A stretch of DNA of 64,000 nucleotides from Mumia quercus (GTDB taxonomy: Bacteria; Actinomycetota; Actinomycetes; Propionibacteriales; Nocardioidaceae), in contig NZ_JANZYO010000004.1 in the NCBI RefSeq assembly GCF_025506335.1, forward strand, positions 496,001 to 560,000, given 5' to 3'. How positions within the stretch are numbered: the stretch's first letter is position 1; every line of letters starts with the position of its first letter. Below, one piece after another: positions 25,174 through 33,462 of the stretch. The notes under the pieces were generated by a model. It was not told the DNA's origin. It searched no databases and was given only the letters and a program-made list of their open reading frames with translations. The position numbers and the translations under genes are program-made.

Positions 25174-26085
25174 ATGGCCGCAGCCGACGTCGAGGGAGCG
25201 ATCGTGTGCTCCGACCTGGTCCGGGTGTTCTCCACCCGTGGCGTGGAGGTCCAGGCGCTGCAGGGTCTCAGCCTGCACGTCGATCCGGGCTCAGTGGTCG
25301 CCGTGGTGGGCGCGTCGGGCTCCGGGAAGTCCACCCTGCTGGGCATCCTGTCCGGGCAGGACGTCCCCACGGCCGGACGAGCGGAGGTCGCGGGGCACGA
25401 CCTGCTGGCGATGGGCAGGCGCGAGCGCATCGAGTTCCGCCGGCACAGCGTCGGGTTCGTCTGGCAGCAGACCGCACGCAACCTGCTCCCGTACCTGACG
25501 GCCGGCGAGAACGTCGCCCTGGTCGGCGCGGTCGGACGGATGTCCGCGCGGCGGCGTGCGGCCAGGGTCGACGAGCTGCTCGAGCTCCTCGAGGTCGGGC
25601 ACTGCCGCGACCGGCGTCCCTGGGAGCTGTCGGGCGGTCAGCAGCAGCGCGTCGCCATCGCGGTCGCGATGGTCAACGCACCACGGGTGCTCCTCGCGGA
25701 CGAGCCGACCGGTGAGCTCGACGACGCGGCGAGCGCCGAGGTCCTCGCGGCCATGAACGACGTCAACCGCGAGCACGGGACCACCGTCCTCGTCGTCACC
25801 CACGACGCGACCGTGAGCGAGCACGTCAGCCGGACGGTGCAGATCCGTGACGGGCGGACCTCCACGGAGGTGCTGCGGCGCTCCGCGGTCGACGAGAGCG
25901 GCGAGGACACGGTGGTCGCGGAGGAGTACGCGGTGCTCGACCGGGTCGGCCGCCTCCAGCTCCCCGACGAGTTCACGCAGGCGCTCGACCTGCGCGACCG
26001 GGTCCGCCTCGCGCTCGAGAGCGACCACGTCGGGGTGTGGCCCGCGGACCGGGAGACGACCAACGGCGACGGGAGCAGGCGATGA
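25174..26085 (+). CDS. ABC ATPase (MacB/LolD type) with AbrB-like C-terminal extension
   Basis: A 303-residue ATPase: Walker A GASGSGKSTLL, signature LSGGQQQRVAIAVA, Walker B LLADEPTGELDD, H-loop VVTHDA. ATG 25174 is favoured over an overlapping GTG (25165) by RBS spacing (GGAGGAG). After the core (about residue 230) there is a further segment, VLDRVGRLQLPDEFTQALDL, then RDRVRLALESDHVGVWP, which looks like an AbrB/SpoVT swapped-hairpin domain. That resemblance is my own pattern reading. Confidence 0.85.
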   Translation: MAAADVEGAIVCSDLVRVFSTRGVEVQALQGLSLHVDPGSVVAVVGASGSGKSTLLGILSGQDVPTAGRAEVAGHDLLAMGRRERIEFRRHSVGFVWQQTARNLLPYLTAGENVALVGAVGRMSARRRAARVDELLELLEVGHCRDRRPWELSGGQQQRVAIAVAMVNAPRVLLADEPTGELDDAASAEVLAAMNDVNREHGTTVLVVTHDATVSEHVSRTVQIRDGRTSTEVLRRSAVDESGEDTVVAEEYAVLDRVGRLQLPDEFTQALDLRDRVRLALESDHVGVWPADRETTNGDGSRR

Positions 26086-26792
26086 GCGAGGTGGCGGAGC
26101 AGACCGTCGTGTCCCAGGCCGCGGTGCGCGCACAGGCCGCGGGCCGGGTCTTCCGTACGCCCGTCGGCGAGGTCCACGCGTGCCGAGCGGTGACGCTCGA
26201 GGCGCACGCCGGCGAGCTGGTCGTCGTCCGCGGGCCGTCGGGGTCGGGCAAGACCACGCTGCTCAACCTGCTCGGCGGCCTCGACCGTCCGACGTCGGGG
26301 CGGGTCGAGCTCGCCGGCACCGACACCGCGCACGCCTCGGAGGAGACGCTCCTCGCGCTGCGCCGCGACACGGTGGGCTTCGTCTTCCAGTCGTTCGGGC
26401 TGCTCCCCGTCCTCACGGCCGTCGAGAACGTGGAGGTGCCGCTGCGGATCCGGCGTACGGACGCCGACGAGCGCGCCCGCCGGGTCGCGGAGGCGCTGGA
26501 GGCCGTCGGCCTCGCCGACCACGGGCGCCAGCGACCCGACGAGCTGTCCGGTGGCCAGCAGCAGCGGGTCGCGATCGCCCGCGCCCTGGTCGCCGAGCCC
26601 GCGCTCCTGATCGCCGACGAGCCGACGGGGCAGCTCGACAGCCGGACGGCCGCTGCCGTCATGGACCTGATCGTCGAGATCGTGCACACCCGGGGCATCG
26701 CCGCCGTGGTCGCCACCCACGACCCGCTCCTCGTCGAGAGGGCGGACCGTGTGGTGGCGCTGCACGACGGCGCTGCCGTCGCCGAGCGGTAG
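26082..26792 (+). CDS. ABC ATPase (MacB/LolD type)
   Basis: A 236-residue ATPase with Walker A GPSGSGKTTLLNLL, Q-loop FVFQSFGLLP, signature LSGGQQQRVAIARA and Walker B LIADEPTGQLDS. It lacks the C-terminal extension of its neighbour. Two ATPases with two FtsX permeases in one operon suggest a heteromeric pump or cell-envelope remodelling complex. Its stop lies 1 nt from the stop of the convergent secreted-protein gene, so no terminator separates them. Confidence 0.87.
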   Translation: MSEVAEQTVVSQAAVRAQAAGRVFRTPVGEVHACRAVTLEAHAGELVVVRGPSGSGKTTLLNLLGGLDRPTSGRVELAGTDTAHASEETLLALRRDTVGFVFQSFGLLPVLTAVENVEVPLRIRRTDADERARRVAEALEAVGLADHGRQRPDELSGGQQQRVAIARALVAEPALLIADEPTGQLDSRTAAAVMDLIVEIVHTRGIAAVVATHDPLLVERADRVVALHDGAAVAER

Positions 26793-26793
26793 C

Positions 26794-29700
26794 TCAGCGC
26801 ACCGTGAAGCCGGCCGACCCCTTCCGTACGGTGAACGCGCCGCGCACCTTCACGACCTCGCGGCCCTTGCCCGCTCGGACCTTGAACCGGACGACGACGG
26901 CACCGCGGGCGTCCGCGCGCAGCGACTTCCGCGAGACGACCTTGCCGCGGTAGCGGACGACGACCTTCTCGCCCTTGACCAGGCCCTTGATGCGGACGAC
27001 CTGGGTGGCGCCGCGGCGGACCTTCTTCGTCCCGACCGTGACCCGCAGCTTCTTGGCCTTGACGACGGTGACGGAGGTGCTCCCGGTCCGTCGCGCGTGC
27101 GCGCCGGTGACCGTCAGCGCGCGCGAGCCCTCGGCGACGCTGCGGGGGACGACGACCGACCGCGCGACGCGGCCGCGGGCGTCCGCCTTCCCGGTCGCGG
27201 CGAGCACCCCGCCGATCCGCACCTGGTACGACTCGGCGGGCAGGAGACCGCTCGCCGTCACCGGCACCGTACGACCGGCCAGGCGCGGGCCCGAGAGGCC
27301 GGCGACCGAGAGCTTCGCGGCGGCCGGTGTGACACGCCACGTGAACGTGTCGGCGAGGACAGCACCGTCGGGGTCGGCGATCCGCACCTCGACCTTGCGG
27401 TCCCCCGGTGTGTGCGGCACGTCGAAGGTGCCCTTGTCGAAGCACGGACGGTACGCGCCCGCCCCGTCGACACGGCACGTGACCTTGTAGCCGTGCGCGG
27501 AGTACGGCGTCTCGATCCACGCGCCGATGCTGGCCGCCTTCGGGTCGTAGAGCTCCAGCGAGAGCCGCTCGGTCAGGGCGGTGGGCTTGGCCGGGCCGAC
27601 CCGCGTGAACTCGGGCTGGATGAAGGTGGCACGCACCTTCGCCTCGTACGGCGCTCCTGTCGCGCGCGGGCCGACGGCCCACACCTTGGCGTCGTAGTCG
27701 CCGAACCTGCGCTCCTTCGGCCACGGGAACGGCTTGCCCGCGGCGCACTCCTTGCTGAACACCACCGAGCCGTGGAGGCGCAGCTCGCACATGACCTTCA
27801 GGTCGGCGGTTGCCGGAGGCTGCTCGCCCCACTGCTCGCCCTGGAACGTCACGTCGACGAGGTAGCTCGGCCAGTCCGTCCGGTGGGCGTGGACTCCCCA
27901 CGCGACGTTGGTCAGGTACGCCCGGTAGCCGGGCTCGACGTTCGGGCGGAGGTCGAGCGTCACGCGCGCCGGTGTCGCCCGTACGCCCGCGCCCTCAGGC
28001 TCCTGATCGACCGGGACCGCCAGCGTGTAGAGGCCCAGGTCGGCGCTCTCGGGCTTGCCGAAGACCTCGAGGTACGTACGGCCCTCGTCCTGCACGAGCT
28101 CCATCTGGAGCCCGGGCGGCAGCTGCCTCGTGAGCGCCTCGACGTACGGGCGGATCGTCAGGCGCTGGTCCGGGTACGTCGTCGCCGGCGTCACCTCGAC
28201 AACCCGTGTGCGGGTGAACGTGCCGACCGGGATCTGGACGTACGGCGCGGGGTCGACGAAGCGGGGACGGTGGTCACCGACGATCGGGAAGACCCGCGTC
28301 ACCTCCCGTCCGTGCGAGTTCGTGATCCGGACGGTCACGTGCGGGAGGAAGTCGTAGTCGTCGGGGATCCGGAACGACGGCGACTCCGACCAGTTGGCGT
28401 TGGTCGGTGCCGTCGGCGGACCCGCGTTGAGCGGGTCGGTCTCGCACGCGGTGGCGTTGAGCCGACGGCACACGACCGTGTAGCTCTTGACCAGCGGCTT
28501 GCCCGACAGGTCGTCCGCCCACTCGACCTCCACGTCGAACGTGTCGTTCGGGACGTCTTGGGTCAGGCGCAGGTCGAGCAGCAGCTTGCCGTCCAGCGTA
28601 CGGTCGTCCTTGAGCGAGGCGGTCATGATCTCCGGCTCGGGCGCGACGATCGTGAAGTCGACCGAGCCGGCGACGTCGTACGCCGTGCCGTCGTTGCCGC
28701 GGAAGGAGGCGGTGGCCCGGTACGAGCCGACCGTGTCGAAGCGCTGCTGGAAGCCGGAGAGGTTCTCGGCCTCCGTGCGCGTCCAGGTCTGCGCGACCTC
28801 GCCGTCGGCGTCGAAGCGCTCGATCCGCCAGCTGTAGCGCCCGGACATCACCTCGCTCGGGCGTGAGCGGTTCGCCTGGAAGGTGAGGGTCCGGCCCGGC
28901 AGCATGTCGCCGACCACCGACGGCAGCACGGTCAGCTCCGGGAGCAGCGGGGTCTGGCTGACCAGCGTCGCCGTACGGGGCGTACGGCCGTCGGACAGGT
29001 ACTCCCAGGTGTCGCTCACCTCCGAGCGGGTGCCGTCGGTGAGCAGGAACTTCCGCTGGAGGACGCCGTCGTCGTCGGCGTGGGCCACGACCGACATCTG
29101 CTTGTGCTTGCCGGCGTGGTCGAGGTAGCGCACGGAGAGCTTGGGCGTCGGACCCTGGTAGCCGCTCCCGGTGACGTACAGGTCGTCCATGAGCCAGCCC
29201 CGGCTGAAGTGGACGCGGTGACCGGAGAGCTTGCGCCCTTCCGTGTCGGTCTCGTCGCTGTACAGCGCGACGGAGTCCCGTAGTGCGCCGCCCACCCGGA
29301 ACTTCTTGTCGGCCGGCGTGCTTGCCGCGTCGTACCCGTCGACCGGGTCCTTGACGAGGACCTTGCCGCCGGCGGTGAAGAGCATCGAGTCGGCGAGCAT
29401 CGCCTGCATGGTGCTGCTGAACTCCGCCGACTGGTGGAGCGGGGTCGAGCCGTCGGCCGGCGTCTCGCGCGTCTCGTAGTCCAGATCCGCGTAGATCGGC
29501 TTGAGCGCCTCGATCCCGAGGGGGTCGTCGCTCGACCCCGCGTTCGCCGCACGTCGCTTGATCCGGCGGACACGGTTCTGCTCGTCGACCACCATCCAGA
29601 TGGAGACGCCGGTCATGACGGCGCCCACGAGGATGATCCCGACCACCCCGGCGGCGGTGCCGGCCCCGATCGCCGTCGCCGCCGTGGTGCTGATCGTCGC

Positions 29701-30735
29701 GTGCGCGGCCGCGTGGGCAGCGACGCCGGTGACCGCGATGACCGAGGCGGCGACGCCCGGGACCGTGGCGGTCACGACGCCCGCCAGTGCGCCCGCGGCG
29801 ACGGCGATGCCGACACCCGCCAGCGTCGCGTACGCGGCCGAGGTCCCCACGCTCATCGCCTTGAAGCTCGGGTCGGCGGCCACCGTCATCGTCGGGGTGG
29901 GGTTGCGGTAGCGCGCCCACGTCTCGAAGGTCTCCACCGGAGGCACGTCGTTGACGATCTGGAACGCGGTGGTGAGCTGGCTCCCTCGCTGGCAGCGCGG
30001 CAGCGTACGGACGGGGTTGGGGACGGGTTTGAGAGCGGAGGACGGCGGTGCCGGCGGGACGTATCCGCACGGATCGGCCTCCCACCGCTCGTACTCGGCG
30101 AGGGTCTGCTTGGCGTGGCTCGTCTCGCGCGTGTTGAGCGCCTGGATCACGGCGTCGTACGTGCCCCGCTCCCGTGGCGTGAGCGGGACGCCGTACAGCA
30201 CGCGGTCGAGGATGTCGCGGATGCGCATGTGGACGTACGCACGGATCTCGGGCCGCGCGTACATGCGGATCATCGACTGGTCGGGCACGTCGTGGCTGGA
30301 CGAGAGCGCGACGATCGCCTCCTCCACGATCCAGTCGTAGGCGCCGAGACGCGACAAGGTGTCGGCGTCGTGGAGGACGAGCTTGCCCTCGTCGGTCGGT
30401 GCACCCCCCACGGTCTGGTTGTGGGAGGTCCCGACGCACATCGTGTCGCCGAGGGTGAGGACAGCGGAGGTGACGTCGCTGACGGAGAAGCACTGCTCGG
30501 GGAGCGTCGTCGCCGCGCCGGGGTTGTTCACGACGAGGTTCGACCCGTCCAGGGTCACGGTGATCTGGCCGACGTCAGCGGTGATCACCGGCACCGGTGA
30601 CTGCACGATGACGACCGGCTCGTCGGCCGCCGAGGTCGTGGCGCTGGCCGGCGGGGCGCTGAGCAGTACCGCGCCCATGGCGACCGAGACGGTGGCGACG
30701 AGCGAGCGGGTCAAGGTTCGTGAGATCGAGCGCAC
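26794..30735 (-). CDS. Large secreted protein with hydrophobic core segment and Ig-like domains, function unknown
   Basis: A 1313-residue protein with GTG start and RBS GGAGG. A signal peptide covers about residues 1-32 (cut after PASA). Residues 40-290 have no recognised fold and contain Cys82, 100, 223 and 248. A Gly/Ala-rich hydrophobic block (299-384) with two or more likely membrane helices is followed by basic RVRRIKRRA. A PKD-like Ig domain (near 640-720) and several beta-sandwich domains follow; the C-terminus is a run of Ig-like domains ending in a Lys/Arg-rich tail. I do not recognise the family. It could be a surface, pore-forming or adhesin-like protein; that is speculation. Confidence 0.7.
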   Translation of the reverse strand: MRSISRTLTRSLVATVSVAMGAVLLSAPPASATTSAADEPVVIVQSPVPVITADVGQITVTLDGSNLVVNNPGAATTLPEQCFSVSDVTSAVLTLGDTMCVGTSHNQTVGGAPTDEGKLVLHDADTLSRLGAYDWIVEEAIVALSSSHDVPDQSMIRMYARPEIRAYVHMRIRDILDRVLYGVPLTPRERGTYDAVIQALNTRETSHAKQTLAEYERWEADPCGYVPPAPPSSALKPVPNPVRTLPRCQRGSQLTTAFQIVNDVPPVETFETWARYRNPTPTMTVAADPSFKAMSVGTSAAYATLAGVGIAVAAGALAGVVTATVPGVAASVIAVTGVAAHAAAHATISTTAATAIGAGTAAGVVGIILVGAVMTGVSIWMVVDEQNRVRRIKRRAANAGSSDDPLGIEALKPIYADLDYETRETPADGSTPLHQSAEFSSTMQAMLADSMLFTAGGKVLVKDPVDGYDAASTPADKKFRVGGALRDSVALYSDETDTEGRKLSGHRVHFSRGWLMDDLYVTGSGYQGPTPKLSVRYLDHAGKHKQMSVVAHADDDGVLQRKFLLTDGTRSEVSDTWEYLSDGRTPRTATLVSQTPLLPELTVLPSVVGDMLPGRTLTFQANRSRPSEVMSGRYSWRIERFDADGEVAQTWTRTEAENLSGFQQRFDTVGSYRATASFRGNDGTAYDVAGSVDFTIVAPEPEIMTASLKDDRTLDGKLLLDLRLTQDVPNDTFDVEVEWADDLSGKPLVKSYTVVCRRLNATACETDPLNAGPPTAPTNANWSESPSFRIPDDYDFLPHVTVRITNSHGREVTRVFPIVGDHRPRFVDPAPYVQIPVGTFTRTRVVEVTPATTYPDQRLTIRPYVEALTRQLPPGLQMELVQDEGRTYLEVFGKPESADLGLYTLAVPVDQEPEGAGVRATPARVTLDLRPNVEPGYRAYLTNVAWGVHAHRTDWPSYLVDVTFQGEQWGEQPPATADLKVMCELRLHGSVVFSKECAAGKPFPWPKERRFGDYDAKVWAVGPRATGAPYEAKVRATFIQPEFTRVGPAKPTALTERLSLELYDPKAASIGAWIETPYSAHGYKVTCRVDGAGAYRPCFDKGTFDVPHTPGDRKVEVRIADPDGAVLADTFTWRVTPAAAKLSVAGLSGPRLAGRTVPVTASGLLPAESYQVRIGGVLAATGKADARGRVARSVVVPRSVAEGSRALTVTGAHARRTGSTSVTVVKAKKLRVTVGTKKVRRGATQVVRIKGLVKGEKVVVRYRGKVVSRKSLRADARGAVVVRFKVRAGKGREVVKVRGAFTVRKGSAGFTVR

Positions 30736-30774
30736 GTGGGTCCCTCCGGCCGAGGCGGGAGGGGGCCCTCCCGC

Positions 30775-30798
30775 TAAGCGGACGATAGTGTCCGCTTA
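30775..30798. promoter_or_regulatory. 24-bp palindrome upstream of the large secreted-protein gene (probable TetR operator)
   Basis: Perfect 9-bp arms, TAAGCGGAC and GTCCGCTTA, flank GATAGT. It lies 40 nt upstream of the secreted protein's GTG and 20 nt downstream of the tetR stop. GCGGAC/GTCCGC arms are typical of actinobacterial TetR/AcrR operators. It could also act as a hairpin ending the tetR transcript. Confidence 0.55.
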
Positions 30799-30818
30799 AC
30801 CGGCCGGGTGCGTGTTTT

Positions 30819-31490
30819 TCACAGGTCGGTCGCGTGGTCGTGCACCATGGCGTGGAGCTCGTCGACGTGCAGGCCCGCGCCGTCGAGCCCAGGCCGCGGA
30901 GCACCGCTCCTCCGCAGTCCGTCGATCAGGATGCCGCGCTGGCGCGCGAACACCGCGTGGCGCATCGGCTCCGGGAATGACGCGAGGCTGCCGAGCAGGT
31001 ACGGCACGAGCGCGACGTCTGTCGGGCGGACGTCCGGCCGCAGCTGCTCCTCCGCGATCGCCGCGGCGACGTGCCGACGCAGCGGCTCCTCCCACCGGCG
31101 TCCGGGCCGGTAGCCCGGGTCGTTCTCCGCCTGCCGGTGCATGACTGCCGCCATCACGGGCGCGCCCATCATCACCTCGGCCGTGCCGTCGATGAAGGTG
31201 AGGACGGCGTCCCACCCGGTCGTCGCCTGCGCGCACCGGTCGGCGACCAGGTCGAGTCGTGCCACGAAGCGGTCGTACAGGCCGCGGACCAGAGCCGCGT
31301 GGGTCGGGAAGTGGCGGTAGAGCGTGCCGGCTCCGACGCCGGACCGCTCCGCGAGCCCGCGCAGCGGGGCGTCGATGCCGTGCTCGGCGAAGTACGCCTC
31401 TGCCGCGGTGAGGATCCGCTCGTGGTTGGCGACGGCGTCGCTGCGCTCGGCACGTCGTCGGCTCTGCGGACCAGGGTCCGAACGGGACAT
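30819..31490 (-). CDS. TetR/AcrR-family regulator
   Basis: A 223-residue TetR protein. The HTH spans ILTAAEAYFAEHGIDAPLRG and AERSGVGAGTLYRHFPTHAA; the C-terminal domain (MMGAPVMAAVMHRQAENDP, then ALVPYLLGSLASFPE) is of the type seen in small actinobacterial AcrR-like regulators. The ATG at 31490 with RBS GGAGG is the real start; the longer upstream frame runs into a tRNA gene. It lies directly upstream of the large secreted protein on the same strand. No copy of the 30775 palindrome is seen in its own promoter. Confidence 0.9.
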   Translation of the reverse strand: MSRSDPGPQSRRRAERSDAVANHERILTAAEAYFAEHGIDAPLRGLAERSGVGAGTLYRHFPTHAALVRGLYDRFVARLDLVADRCAQATTGWDAVLTFIDGTAEVMMGAPVMAAVMHRQAENDPGYRPGRRWEEPLRRHVAAAIAEEQLRPDVRPTDVALVPYLLGSLASFPEPMRHAVFARQRGILIDGLRRSGAPRPGLDGAGLHVDELHAMVHDHATDL

Positions 31491-31548
31491 TCCGCCTCCT
31501 CCGACTCGCAGACTAGCCCGGCCCGGGTGCTCGCCCTGTGCACGACAA

Positions 31549-31583
31549 AGGGCCCCGGTCAGCGACAAGCCGACCGGGGCCCT
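31549..31583 (-). terminator. Terminator of tRNA-Ser(GCT)
   Basis: A 12-bp stem (AGGGCCCCGGTC / GACCGGGGCCCT) directly follows the tRNA on the minus strand and is trailed by TTTGT, a standard intrinsic terminator. Confidence 0.8.
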
Positions 31584-31593
31584 CTGAGTCTGG

Positions 31594-31680
31594 CGGAGGT
31601 GGCGGGATTTGAACCCGCGAGAGGTTTCAACCTCAACCCGCTTAGCAGGCGGGCGCACTAGGCCACTATGCGACACCTCC
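31594..31680 (-). tRNA. tRNA-Ser (anticodon GCT)
   Basis: The minus strand starts GGAGGTG and ends CACCTCC plus G, with CCA encoded (31593-31591). The anticodon loop CTGCTAA gives GCT (codons AGC/AGU). A long variable arm (GGTTGAGGTTTCAACC region) and the T-loop GGTTCAAATCC support a class II serine tRNA of 87 nt. Confidence 0.95.
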
Positions 31681-31738
31681 AGGCGTGCCGCTCAAGGCTA
31701 CAAGGTCGTACCGGGCCCGATCCAATCGGGGCACCGGC

Positions 31739-32218
31739 TCAGGCCGACGGCGGCAGCGGCCGGTAGCCGTGCGAGGTGTTGAGCCGCTCGCGGATCTCGC
31801 GCTGCAGCTCCAGCCCTCGGGCTCCGAAGAGCATCATCGGGAGCCGTGTCGTACGCCCGTGCTCGAGACCGATGACGAGCTCGGTCCCGCCGTCGGGGCC
31901 CGGCTTGTCGTCGACCCGCTCGACCTGCGCCCAGCTGCCCGAGCGCACTCCCGCCCCGCGGACGCGGTGGACGCGGTAACCGGTCTCGGTGAGCGTGAGC
32001 AGGCGCGGGGGCCAGCGCAGCCCGGCGATCGAGACCACCACCAGCAGGGCGACCAGGACGGCGACGACGATCCCCCAGACGACGGCGGAGCCCCCGACGG
32101 TGATCAGGACCGCGGCAACGACGGCCCCGACGGCGGCGACCATCATGCGGAGGCCGAACAACCTCAGCGCCAGGACGAGCGTCAGGCGGTACGTCGTGGG
32201 TTGCATGGTGTCACTCAT
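31739..32218 (-). CDS. Two-helix membrane protein with PH-like domain
   Basis: A 159-residue hypothetical protein. Two adjacent helices (LFGLRMMVAAVGAVVAAVLI and VVWGIVVAVLVALLVVVSI) precede a soluble part whose strand pattern (LLTLTETGYRVHRVRGAGVR, WAQVERVDD, ELVIGLEHGRTTRLPM) and terminal helix suggest a bacterial PH domain. The ATG at 32218 is chosen because frames further upstream enter the tRNA gene. It lies between two serine tRNA genes. Function unknown. Confidence 0.75.
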   Translation of the reverse strand: MSDTMQPTTYRLTLVLALRLFGLRMMVAAVGAVVAAVLITVGGSAVVWGIVVAVLVALLVVVSIAGLRWPPRLLTLTETGYRVHRVRGAGVRSGSWAQVERVDDKPGPDGGTELVIGLEHGRTTRLPMMLFGARGLELQREIRERLNTSHGYRPLPPSA

Positions 32219-32238
32219 CTGTTGCGTGGTGGACGGAG

Positions 32239-32327
32239 CAGAGGGGGCGGGATTCGAACCCGCGGCTGACATCTCTGCCAGCGACCGCTTTCAAGGCGGT
32301 TCCGATCGGCCACTCCGGCACCCCTCC
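32239..32327 (-). tRNA. tRNA-Ser (anticodon TGA)
   Basis: The minus strand runs from GGAGGGGTGCC (5' end at 32327) to CCCCTCT plus G. The anticodon loop CTTGAAA gives TGA (codon UCA). The long variable arm and GGTTCGAATCC T-loop fit a class II serine tRNA of 89 nt. CCA is not encoded, unlike in its neighbour. Confidence 0.94.
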
Positions 32328-32385
32328 TCGGGCGTCACGCGTGCGCCACGCCCGGACTCGATTGTCTCAGGCGTCCTGATGCGGA

Positions 32386-33462
32386 CTACTTGAGGGCAGC
32401 GAAGCGCGGCGGCTCTGCGCGGACGAAGGCGTCGCCCTCCTCGCGACGCGCGGCGCGGCGGCCCGAGCGCGAGGTGGAGCCGGGGTCGAGCTTGCGGACG
32501 ACCAGGCCGAGTCCGAGCCCGAGGATGGCCGAGTAGAGCGTCGACAGGGCGACGTACGTGACGTCGGCGTTCGGCGAGGCCAGGCCGCTGGCCATCACCG
32601 CGGTGCCGACGACGCCGAACGCGCACATCCACCAGCCCTGCCGGCGGTTCGAGCGTGTGCTGATGCCCCACACCAGTGCGGGGAAGCCGATCAGCACCTC
32701 GGTGGGTCGAGGGACGCCGCCGATGGTGTCGCGCAGCCACACGACGGTGTCGTCGATCGCGCTGACCAGCTCAGGAGACCCGTACGAGCGCACGAACGTG
32801 CTGTAGACGAGCAGGACCGCGAGGGCACCCGCGCCGCCCACGATCAGCGTGACGCCACGCCTGCCGAGCCCGTGGAGGCCGGCGCCGAGGCTCCACACGA
32901 TCCCGAAGGTGGTCGCGAGCGCGGCCACCAGGACGAGCATGTAGTAGCGCTGCTGGACGACCGGTGCGTTCCACGCCGCGACGGCGACCGCCGCGCTGGT
33001 GGCCATCACGAGCGCGATCGCGTACTCGCGCAGCACGCCCGACAGCTTGTCGGCCGGTCTGGTGATGAGCACGGCGAGCACCGCGCCGAACGTCGCGGTG
33101 ACCACCGAGGCACCGGCCATCGCCCACGACCACTCGCTGAGCAGGGCGATCGCGCTGAGGATCGCGACGAGGACCGACCACAGCGTGCTGCGGCCCCCGC
33201 TGCGCCGGGCGACGCCCGCGGTGAAGACGACGGCGAGCACGGCGGCGCCGTACCGGGCGTAGCGGTCGGGGAAGCCGACCGCCACCACGGACGTGATCGC
33301 GACCGCGAATCCTGCCAGCCAGGCCAGGAACAGCCCGCTGACGCCCGCCGCCCGCAGCGCCTTCATGCTGAAGCGCGGCTCGCGGATCGGCGGGATGTAG
33401 CTCAGGGTGTCGCTGGCGCGCCTGCGCGGCGCGGCACGACGGCCGCCGGAGGTCTCGCTCAC
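32386..33462 (-). CDS. Multi-pass membrane protein, function unknown
   Basis: A 358-residue protein with GTG start overlapping the hydrolase stop (GTGA). A basic, Arg-rich N-terminus (RRAAPRRRASD) is followed by about ten hydrophobic helices from residue 38 on (GLFLAWLAGFAVAITSVVAV and so on), and a basic, charged C-terminal tail of about 40 residues. No transporter motif is recognised. Its coupling to the carbon-nitrogen hydrolase suggests a shared task, unknown. Confidence 0.75.
   Translation of the reverse strand: MSETSGGRRAAPRRRASDTLSYIPPIREPRFSMKALRAAGVSGLFLAWLAGFAVAITSVVAVGFPDRYARYGAAVLAVVFTAGVARRSGGRSTLWSVLVAILSAIALLSEWSWAMAGASVVTATFGAVLAVLITRPADKLSGVLREYAIALVMATSAAVAVAAWNAPVVQQRYYMLVLVAALATTFGIVWSLGAGLHGLGRRGVTLIVGGAGALAVLLVYSTFVRSYGSPELVSAIDDTVVWLRDTIGGVPRPTEVLIGFPALVWGISTRSNRRQGWWMCAFGVVGTAVMASGLASPNADVTYVALSTLYSAILGLGLGLVVRKLDPGSTSRSGRRAARREEGDAFVRAEPPRFAALK

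Noticed and set aside
31490-31676. 62-residue N-terminal extension of the TetR protein
   Set aside because: It runs through a terminator and into the tRNA-Ser gene; the ATG at 31490 has a proper RBS.
32219-32272. 18-residue N-terminal extension of the PH-like protein
   Set aside because: The extra codons lie within the tRNA-Ser(TGA) gene.
31594-32327. Integrated element at the tRNA-Ser genes
   Set aside because: No integrase, direct repeat of the tRNA 3' end or foreign base composition is visible nearby.
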